Positions 6,665 through 11,343 of a DNA stretch of 11,343 nucleotides are shown here, in pieces. The DNA is from Sphingobacterium sp. UBA5670 (GTDB lineage Bacteria; Bacteroidota; Bacteroidia; Sphingobacteriales; Sphingobacteriaceae): positions 677,498-688,840 of the forward strand of contig NZ_DIIM01000021.1 in NCBI RefSeq assembly GCF_002420705.1, read 5' to 3'. Below the pieces are notes generated by a model, which was given only the letters and a program-made list of their open reading frames with translations, was not told where the DNA came from and made no database searches. A program made the translations under genes and the position numbers. Within the stretch, counting starts at the first letter, position 1. Each line of letters starts with the position of its first letter.

Positions 6665-7309
6665 CTAAATGAGCTGTATCAGCCCCAAATAACCACTTTT
6701 AGATACGCGCTTTTTCTTGCGGTCGGCCATGAAAATCCAGAGGTGCACCGCACCGCCAAGCAGATGTGCAGGCACCACAAAAGTCGTGGTACCCATACGG
6801 CGGGTCGGCACGATGGAAGGCGCTAAAAACTCGTCCTGCTCGGGATGGTATCCGACGATGTACACACCGTCATCATCTGCTGTCCGATAGATGTCATTGT
6901 TGTTCGAATCCCAGGTGACCGTCATCTCTTCATCAGCAAAAGAAGCCCCTTGCGGTGGCCCCAGATAAAAGGACCCGTCGGCAATTCGGATTTTACTAAA
7001 GTCCAGTATAAAGTCTGGATAAGTCCCCTGGATAGCCAGAGGCTGATTATATTGAAAAGCAGCATTAAGGGGAGTCTGTCTATCGGCTTTTTTCTGTCCG
7101 AATCCTACCTGCAGGTAAGAGTTGATCGGCATTAAAAATCGCATCAGCAATTTAAACTTTGCCTGCGTGATCAGCTGCTCCTGGCTAGCCGGTTTGCTGC
7201 TTTTTTTATAAAGCCCTTTGAGGTAGTTGATACTCTTCCAGCTGGAGCCTATCACGGAGCCGGTCTTACCGCTTATACCTCCGTTTATTCCATTTACTAT
7301 TGTTCCCAT
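6665..7309 (-). CDS. DUF6266 family protein
   Basis: A 214-residue protein of the DUF6266 type, a family of about this length that I know only from Bacteroidota genomes and for which I know no function. The hallmark is the Gly-rich N-terminus (MGTIVNGINGGISGKTGSVIG, 1-21) followed by SSWKSINYLKG, the Pro-Ala-Ser linker KPASQEQL, and a helix TQAKFKLLMRFLMPINSY. Next come an FQYN segment and a C-terminal half of beta-strand character with TYPDFILDFSKIRIADGSF (96-114) and WDSNNND. There is no signal peptide and no membrane helix, so it is cytoplasmic or exported by a non-Sec route. It is the first gene of the cassette, with two perfect -7 boxes upstream and a terminator straight after it, so it is probably the most abundant product. 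A structural or assembly role is possible but is inference. Confidence 0.8.
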   Translation of the reverse strand: MGTIVNGINGGISGKTGSVIGSSWKSINYLKGLYKKSSKPASQEQLITQAKFKLLMRFLMPINSYLQVGFGQKKADRQTPLNAAFQYNQPLAIQGTYPDFILDFSKIRIADGSFYLGPPQGASFADEEMTVTWDSNNNDIYRTADDDGVYIVGYHPEQDEFLAPSIVPTRRMGTTTFVVPAHLLGGAVHLWIFMADRKKKRVSKSGYLGLIQLI

Positions 7310-7353
7310 TTTTTTATGTTTTTAAAAATTAAACCCTTGTCAGTGGCTAAGAC

Positions 7354-7407
7354 ATACCGGTATTTAAGCCTGACATCACAAACGTAACAACTTAAAAAAC
7401 AAAACTA
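7354..7407 (-). promoter_or_regulatory. Candidate promoter/operator region of the five-gene cassette
   Basis: On the minus strand two perfect TAnnTTTG elements occur: TAGTTTTG (7407-7400) and TACGTTTG (7386-7379). Neither has a TTTG at the ideal -33 spacing. TACGTTTGT (7386-7378) also fits the general LytTR half-site pattern [TA][AC][CA]GTTN[AG][TG], and TAAGTTGTT just upstream fits 8 of 9 positions, though the usual spacing between LytTR half-sites is longer. Downstream lies a perfect palindrome ATACCGGTAT (7354-7363) in the presumed leader, 45 bp before the ATG. The promoter would give a leader of about 60 bases. Confidence 0.4.
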
Positions 7408-7419
7408 TACAGCAAAACA

Positions 7420-7731
7420 AAGACTGGCAGATTACTGGCAGGAGGTCTTCGAAAGATAGGCAGGAAGCTGGCAGATCTTGGAGGAAAATCAATTACCATT
7501 TTAGAGATCCGATCCAATCTGAAGAAGGCAGGTTATCACCAGTTCACCTGACCAACACCCAACCAAGACCCAGCGTTTCTCGAGCTTTCCTAAAGTTTTC
7601 CTGCAGTCCGCTTCGGGTCAAGCCCGAACAAATCCCGATGGCCACCCGAAGGAAACCGAAGGAAGGGTCGAACACAGGTACGTGAAAGGGTGAAGATGGG
7701 CGGGAGTTGGTCAGGTATTGTTCCGAAGGTT
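7420..7731. other. Non-coding stretch with inverted repeats
   Basis: No credible gene lies here. It contains two close copies of ACTGGCAG (7423-7430 and 7434-7441) with a third related GCTGGCAG at 7468. A 15-bp imperfect inverted repeat has arms of which the first 11 bp are exact (ACCTGACCAAC at 7546-7556, GTTGGTCAGGT at 7706-7716), enclosing 171 bp. Inside are a clean hairpin TTCGGG/CCCGAA (7612-7617 and 7623-7628) and a tandem 10-mer CCGAAGGAA-type repeat (7645-7664). The inner part is visibly richer in G+C than its surroundings. It might be a small mobile or intergenic repeat unit, a structured RNA or regulatory DNA; no target-site duplication was found at the arms. Confidence 0.45.
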
Positions 7732-7764
7732 AAAATAAAAAAGGTCCTCCGAAAACGAAAGACC
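7732..7764 (-). terminator. Intrinsic terminator of the kinase-regulator-HTH unit
   Basis: On the minus strand GGTCTTTCG (7764-7756), a TTTT loop and CGGAGGACC (7751-7743) form a fully paired 9-bp stem including two G-T wobbles, followed directly by TTTTTTATTTT (7742-7732). It is 28 bases past the stop codon of the helix-turn-helix gene. It is the best terminator in the window and separates the regulatory unit from the five-gene cassette. Confidence 0.85.
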
Positions 7765-7792
7765 CCAAAAATAATCTCTATGCATTCTACAT

Positions 7793-8098
7793 TTACAGAT
7801 TCCAGTACGCACGTTTAAAACGTTCTACATTCGTCTGTAAAAAAAGTCGTTTGCCATTTTCCTTGCGTACCGTTCCAAGCATCCCCTTATGCTGGTAACG
7901 GTACAAGGTCCTTTCACTAATGCCGACGAATTCCTGTACATGGGAGGCATCCCACCAGACCGCATCACGCTCTTCAGAAACCTCATTCTTGTTGTGCATT
8001 TTTTGCAATTTGCTATAGAGCATATGTAAAGCAAACAATATTGCGCCATCATTTGCTTTATGGGTATTTTTTCGTGTTCTATTCAAAATTATCTTCAT
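7793..8098 (-). CDS. Small helix-turn-helix DNA-binding protein (excisionase/HTH_17 type)
   Basis: A 101-residue protein with a C-terminal winged helix-turn-helix of the MerR/excisionase kind. In WWDASHVQEFVGISERTLYRYQHKGMLGTVRKENGKRLFL (48-87), the first helix, the turn GIS, the recognition helix ERTLYRYQHKG and the wing with KENGKRLFL are all visible, ending in VERFKRAYW. The N-terminal 45 residues are Lys/Asn-rich with a short helix and no recognised domain. Such proteins in Bacteroidota act as excisionases, transcription factors or regulators of mobile modules. It begins 17 bases after the LytTR regulator gene and ends before a strong terminator, so it belongs to the same transcript. It could bind upstream of the adjacent cassette. 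No integrase is nearby, which argues for a transcriptional role here. Confidence 0.82.
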   Translation of the reverse strand: MKIILNRTRKNTHKANDGAILFALHMLYSKLQKMHNKNEVSEERDAVWWDASHVQEFVGISERTLYRYQHKGMLGTVRKENGKRLFLQTNVERFKRAYWNL

Positions 8099-8115
8099 AA
8101 AATCAGTTTTAATTG

Positions 8116-8973
8116 TTACATCGTATTCTTTTTGTTTTTATTCTTGCTCACTTTTTGATCTCTTGCGATACCATGTATTTGAAACTTCCCACTAATGGAA
8201 TTCTGTTCAATCCACTCATCAAAATATTTGTATTTTCCCTTTTCACCACGGTTTATCTCTATCTCAGGAAGTAATACATGATGAGCAGTCACACCTACAA
8301 CATGCCTGAGGGAAACCGCTATACTGCGATGTACCTGTGCAAAGCTTGCTTTGGGTAACAGGGCGAGCATATTACCGAAAGACTCGTTGACTTCTATAAA
8401 AGTTTTATCATCCATCCACATCCTGGTTTGATTATTTTTGGCTTCAATATAGCGGATCTCATCGTAGTTGAGCCTTTTCTTTACCGAACCGCGCTCGCCA
8501 TAGAAGAAACACTTATTTTCTTCGTTCAGGTTATTCAAACCATATTGTTGGATATTCTTTTTTGCTCTATCGATGGCCTTATAATAACGTTCCTGCTCGA
8601 AAGGCTTAAGAAAATAATCGGTCACCTCGTAATGGAACATTTTGTCGCCTACCTCCCTATTGGTACTGCATACGATAACCTGAAGATTTGCAATACCAGC
8701 GTTGCCTCGTTTGAGGCTTTCCAGCTGCCCCAAAATATCCAATCCGCCAACGATTGGCATCTCAATGTCCAGAAAAAGAATATCCAGTTTTAGACGGCGC
8801 AACGCCACCAGGGCTTCCTTGGGATTACTGGTCGCATACACACATTCAACACCATCTGTTAAATCTACATATCTTTTAAGATCATCCACAACATGAGGAT
8901 CATCATCCACAATCCCTACACGAATTTTATGAAGGCGTCCTTCCTGCTTTAATATTTTTTTTATAGTATCCAT
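8116..8973 (-). CDS. LytTR-family response regulator
   Basis: A 285-residue two-component response regulator. The receiver domain (about 16-140) has all the key residues: acidic pocket Asp23-Asp25 (IVDDDPHV), phosphoacceptor Asp69 (LFLDIEMP), Thr104 in the VIVCST strand and Lys123 (FLKPF). A LytTR DNA-binding domain follows (about 155-250), with KKRLNYDEIRYIEAKNNQTRMW, the TFIEVNESFGNMLALLP segment and FAQVHRSIAVSLRHVVGV. A 35-residue Lys/Asn-rich tail (KVSKNKNKKNTM end) is longer than needed for the fold. The ATG follows the kinase stop codon after a single base, so translation is probably coupled. LytTR proteins usually bind pairs of half-sites upstream of secretion, wall or peptide-related genes. 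The neighbouring cassette is the natural candidate target, by position only. Confidence 0.93.
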   Translation of the reverse strand: MDTIKKILKQEGRLHKIRVGIVDDDPHVVDDLKRYVDLTDGVECVYATSNPKEALVALRRLKLDILFLDIEMPIVGGLDILGQLESLKRGNAGIANLQVIVCSTNREVGDKMFHYEVTDYFLKPFEQERYYKAIDRAKKNIQQYGLNNLNEENKCFFYGERGSVKKRLNYDEIRYIEAKNNQTRMWMDDKTFIEVNESFGNMLALLPKASFAQVHRSIAVSLRHVVGVTAHHVLLPEIEINRGEKGKYKYFDEWIEQNSISGKFQIHGIARDQKVSKNKNKKNTM

Positions 8974-8974
8974 G

Positions 8975-10006
8975 TTAAAAATTTATATCCAAGTTCAAGT
9001 AAAATATGCCGTCAGCCATTTGTTTTATCAAAGAAAATGCTTCACCGTATTCCAGACGGAGCAATTTTGTCATTTGTTCTAAACCAGTTCCCCCTTCTTC
9101 AAAGATCCATGCGGACTGGGAGGACACCCTATTCTTGCAGCTTATCGATACCTTCGACGTATCACTAAACACGTAAATAATACTTTCAAAAGAAGAGTCG
9201 CTATAATCGCCGTGTTTAACCATGTTTTTATACAGGCTCAATAGCATCATGGGTATAATCGGATTGTTCCAGTCATGAATTTCCGACTGCAACCGAATTT
9301 GATTCTGATCATACAGCCGCATCAGCTGCCGCAGATAAAAGAGCTCATCTTCCAAGTTTCCCGATATACTTTGTCCAAAGTTCATCTTTCGCATGGCATA
9401 GGCTTCCAGACCAAAGAAAAGATTTATTCGGGCCAATGTACTAGGTTTTTTTCGCGCCAAACGTGTAAAGCTCTGCGTTAGATTGCCCATAAAATGAACA
9501 GCCCAATTACGAAAAAGCTTAGCTTTCAGACTTTCTAGGGACTGCGTTCTTTTCAATCCCAAATGTCTGAAAAGTCCCACACTGAGATTGTAAATGATCT
9601 CTATAGCAAGAATTAAAATGCCTTTGAGAACAAAAGTCATATAAAAAGTAAATACATCGATTCCAAAGTCTATCGCCCTGAACAATTTGGGGTTCTTGAG
9701 TACTTTCTGGCTGAGCTCTGTCGGAAATTTATAAAGCAGCAGAAAAACTACCAAAGCTGTCAGCAGAAAATACCCAATTACGATCCCTATCCGCTGCACG
9801 GTAAAACGCCTAAATAGTACACGTCGCAACCAAGCCCGATTGGTATAGCTAATGCCCAACATTAAAGGGGCCATTACTATGATAACAAATACATGCCACC
9901 AGCCGTATTTATAGATATTTACCAGGCTAATCCAGGCAAAATAGCCTCCCCAGAAAATAAGGTGAAAGCGCGTTGATAATGGTTTAAGAATCTTATCCTT
10001 GATCAT
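8975..10006 (-). CDS. LytS/YehU-like sensor histidine kinase with degenerate motifs
   Basis: A 343-residue membrane sensor kinase. Four hydrophobic segments (about 14-32, 36-54, 73-92, 116-143) form a short-loop membrane sensor. The cytoplasmic part follows the His_kinase (LytS-type) plan: an H-box HFMGNLTQSF with His171 in place of the standard NPHFLFNSLN, a dimer-helix region, an N-box IPMMLLSLYKNMVKHG (251-266) in place of IPPLLLQPLVENAIKHG, and a G-box GGTGLEQMTKLLRLEYG (305-321). The His, the N-box Asn261 and His265 and the glycines are kept, but the Glu before the N-box Asn is Lys260 and the Pro before the H-box His is Val. Activity is therefore probable but may be low. Its partner is the LytTR regulator one base downstream. 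The signal is unknown; the absence of a large periplasmic domain suggests sensing in or at the membrane. Confidence 0.88.
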   Translation of the reverse strand: MIKDKILKPLSTRFHLIFWGGYFAWISLVNIYKYGWWHVFVIIVMAPLMLGISYTNRAWLRRVLFRRFTVQRIGIVIGYFLLTALVVFLLLYKFPTELSQKVLKNPKLFRAIDFGIDVFTFYMTFVLKGILILAIEIIYNLSVGLFRHLGLKRTQSLESLKAKLFRNWAVHFMGNLTQSFTRLARKKPSTLARINLFFGLEAYAMRKMNFGQSISGNLEDELFYLRQLMRLYDQNQIRLQSEIHDWNNPIIPMMLLSLYKNMVKHGDYSDSSFESIIYVFSDTSKVSISCKNRVSSQSAWIFEEGGTGLEQMTKLLRLEYGEAFSLIKQMADGIFYLNLDINF

Positions 10007-10031
10007 AATTGGTTTAGGTAATAAGAAAAAA

Positions 10032-10039
10032 CAAAGCTA
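10032..10039 (-). promoter_or_regulatory. Candidate -7 box of the kinase-regulator-HTH unit
   Basis: TAGCTTTG on the minus strand matches the Bacteroidota -7 consensus TAnnTTTG perfectly and lies 25 bases before the kinase ATG at 10006, giving a leader of about 20 bases. The same octamer is used in the candidate box of the TonB receptor gene. No well-spaced -33 TTTG is present. The 114-base gap to the preceding acyltransferase-like gene shows no terminator, so read-through from that gene is also possible. Confidence 0.35.
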
Positions 10040-10120
10040 TATTTTAACAAATAAATTATTTTAAGAGACAATTTATCAATTAAAGAAGATTTATACAACC
10101 TTAGCTCCCAAAAAACACGT

Positions 10121-11104
10121 TTAAACATTCAACCACATTTCTTTGAATTTCTGACTGGTTGTTTGAAATTCTATAGATCCGATGACAACCGAACGGCCTG
10201 TAGCCAGATCAAAGAGTCTTCCTTCCCCCTGTATATCAAACGGTAGCCAAAAACTCTGCAAAGGCATTCGCTCCAGTTGTCCCAGCAGTTCATGCTCAAA
10301 AACTGTCGGCAGGCATTCCCATTGGATCAATTCCTCCACAGCGAGCTTTCCGACAAGATCAAGGATATATTGGAGTGCAGGTTGGTAGTCGGATTTACTG
10401 TTCACATATCGTACGTCCTCTCCAAGACGAAGGGTTATTTGCCCGTCTACTATTGTCATGATCGCAGTTCTGATTGGAACTTTAGTCCAAAAGCTCAACG
10501 CAGCGATCCCCTCACGTAAAAGCAGCTCCGATCTATGCAGTCTGACTGGTACCCATCCCTTCGAGGCGGGACCAGCGCCGAGCTGCCCATCGATAAAGAA
10601 GATCAGGTCGTAGTTCTTTCGAATCACTTCCCTGAGCTTTAAGAGCGGATTGCCCTGATCAGCACGAATGAAGATTAATTCGTCTTCGGTCGCTTCCCGG
10701 CCAAAGGAAAACTGGAACTGCTTCCTGTAAATCTCTCCCTGTTCTTCAAAAACATCCGAACGCAACAGTATGGCCAGTTTACGCCCCAACACCATCAGCA
10801 CCCTTGCGATCAGGCCATATGGACCAATATGTAAGCAGGCCCAGATGCGTGGCTCCAGTTCATTACTAGGCCAGACTTTGATCAGCTGCGATAATAAATT
10901 GTCATCTGCCTGATAATGCTGCTGATTGGACCATTCCTGATGTATTCGCAAAAAACGGATAAGGTCCCCGGCATCTGGAATCAATTGCCAATGGTACAAG
11001 AGGGCTATAGCTTTGAGCGATCTATGCCAGCTGTGGCTGCTCAGCGATAATGTGTTCGTGATTAAATATGGGTCATGCCCCATATTTTGAGATATATTCT
11101 TCAT
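10121..11104 (-). CDS. LPLAT-like (LpxL/HtrB-superfamily-like) putative acyltransferase
   Basis: A 327-residue protein that resembles the lysophospholipid/lipid A acyltransferase superfamily at low level. The first motif region is IWACLHIGPYGLIARVLMVLG (His92), like the CLHFGNWEL block of LpxL-type enzymes. A second block is AILLRSDVFEEQGEIYRKQF. The third is FFIDGQLGAG (159-167) followed by VPVRLHRSELLLREGIAALSFWTKVPIRTAI, like the DQ...VPFFGR...G.A.LA..TGAPVVP core. The usual HX4D/E catalytic pair is altered: four residues after His92 is Gly97, so the general acid partner is missing and activity may be lost or differ. No N-terminal membrane helix is evident, unlike LpxL. The 75 C-terminal residues are unassigned. 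A terminator-like hairpin precedes the start; the upstream gene is in the same direction and unidentified. It may belong to a lipid or natural-product pathway beyond the window. Confidence 0.6.
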   Translation of the reverse strand: MKNISQNMGHDPYLITNTLSLSSHSWHRSLKAIALLYHWQLIPDAGDLIRFLRIHQEWSNQQHYQADDNLLSQLIKVWPSNELEPRIWACLHIGPYGLIARVLMVLGRKLAILLRSDVFEEQGEIYRKQFQFSFGREATEDELIFIRADQGNPLLKLREVIRKNYDLIFFIDGQLGAGPASKGWVPVRLHRSELLLREGIAALSFWTKVPIRTAIMTIVDGQITLRLGEDVRYVNSKSDYQPALQYILDLVGKLAVEELIQWECLPTVFEHELLGQLERMPLQSFWLPFDIQGEGRLFDLATGRSVVIGSIEFQTTSQKFKEMWLNV

Positions 11105-11127
11105 ACTTGTTCGACTAATTGGTTATC

Positions 11128-11150
11128 AAAAAAGGGTGTCCGGATCACCC
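11128..11150 (-). terminator. Terminator-like hairpin ahead of the acyltransferase-like gene
   Basis: On the minus strand GGGTG (11150-11146), a 7-base loop ATCCGGA and CACCC (11138-11134) are followed by TTTTTTG (11133-11127). It is 19 bases after the stop codon of the partial upstream gene and 23 bases before the next ATG. The 5-bp stem is short but GC-rich. It could end the upstream transcript, or attenuate expression of the acyltransferase-like gene. Confidence 0.55.
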
Positions 11151-11169
11151 ATCAGGTTACTACGTATAC

Positions 11170-11343
11170 TTAGAAGTAGTAGATATCACATTTTTCCTCT
11201 TCATCTTTGCCCAGAAGCTTTAGTGTTTCCCTATTGGAAAAAGTACAAAGTGCCTGTTTAGCCAAAAGCTGCATTTCTATAAAAAGCTGTTCCATGTTGA
11301 TTTCATCTTTTTTGCGTCCGTCCAGCACCAAACTTGCCCAGTT
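11170..11343 (-). CDS. C-terminal part of an unidentified protein (runs off the window)
   Basis: Fifty-seven codons are open to the right edge and end in TAA at 11172-11170. The visible protein is helical and charged, with LVLDGRKKDEIN near its start, FIEMQLLAKQALCTF in the middle and an acidic/Cys/aromatic ending EEEKCDIYYF. I do not recognise the family. The only internal ATG (11295) would give a 41-residue product, so a short peptide gene is possible. However, the 16 codons before it also look coding, which favours a longer gene truncated by the window. It is in the same direction as the acyltransferase-like gene, 65 bases upstream, with a terminator-like hairpin between. Confidence 0.55.
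   Translation of the reverse strand, partial: NWASLVLDGRKKDEINMEQLFIEMQLLAKQALCTFSNRETLKLLGKDEEEKCDIYYF

Noticed and set aside
6845..7135. A 96-residue plus-strand reading frame opposite the DUF6266 gene
   Set aside because: Shadow of the DUF6266 coding strand; no domain, no neighbouring plus-strand genes.
7546..7716. A complete insertion sequence bounded by the 15-bp inverted repeat
   Set aside because: It is only 171 bp, encodes no transposase and shows no target-site duplication; at most it could be a non-autonomous element.
4657..8098. An integrated prophage or conjugative element
   Set aside because: Despite the lysis-like genes and an excisionase-type HTH protein, no integrase, transposase, capsid, terminase, relaxase or attachment-site pair is visible in the window.
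8428..8793. A 121-residue hydrophobic plus-strand reading frame opposite the LytTR regulator
   Set aside because: The hydrophobic look comes from antisense reading of charged codons; all receiver and LytTR motifs are on the minus strand.

Overview
This window looks like chromosomal DNA of a Bacteroidota bacterium, most plausibly of the Sphingobacteriaceae (Sphingobacterium/Pedobacter type). The reasons are an outer-membrane TonB receptor carrying the N-terminal carboxypeptidase-regulatory-like domain typical of the phylum, a LytS-like kinase paired with a LytTR regulator, two DUF6266-type proteins, almost no Shine-Dalgarno sequences, and several candidate -7 boxes of the Bacteroidota form TAnnTTTG. 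The genus is inference. Nearly every gene lies on the minus strand; only one small gene (1334-1789) is on the plus strand.

Left part (1-4656): a YihY/BrkB-family inner-membrane protein is divergent from a PA2169-family four-helix-bundle protein. The latter converges on a large TonB-dependent siderophore-type receptor, with a strong hairpin between the two. About 360 bp of mostly AT-rich non-coding DNA upstream of the receptor holds two palindromes, a GC-rich hairpin and a candidate -7 box.

Central part (4657-7410, minus strand): a compact five-gene cassette. In order of transcription it encodes a DUF6266-type protein, an N-terminally shortened DUF6266 paralogue, a three-helix membrane protein, a secreted CHAP/NlpC-P60-like cysteine peptidase, and a lipoprotein with a C-terminal membrane helix. 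The last three together have the topology set of a phage lysis module (holin, endolysin, unimolecular spanin). An intrinsic terminator lies between the first and second genes, and the membrane-protein and peptidase genes overlap by 82 bases. This is the most interesting region of the window. No integrase, capsid, portal or tail gene is visible, so it would be an isolated or domesticated module.

Right part (7732-10039, minus strand): a LytS-like histidine kinase, a LytTR response regulator and a small excisionase-type helix-turn-helix protein form one tight unit ending in a very good intrinsic terminator. Its position directly upstream of the cassette makes it a candidate regulator of that cassette. 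Between the two units lies about 480 bp of non-coding DNA with a 15-bp imperfect inverted repeat and a small hairpin.

Right end (10121-11343, minus strand): an LPLAT-like (LpxL-family-like) putative acyltransferase whose usual catalytic acid is replaced by Gly, preceded by a terminator-like hairpin and by the C-terminal 57 codons of an unidentified gene running off the window. I saw no tRNA, rRNA, CRISPR array, transposase or integrase.
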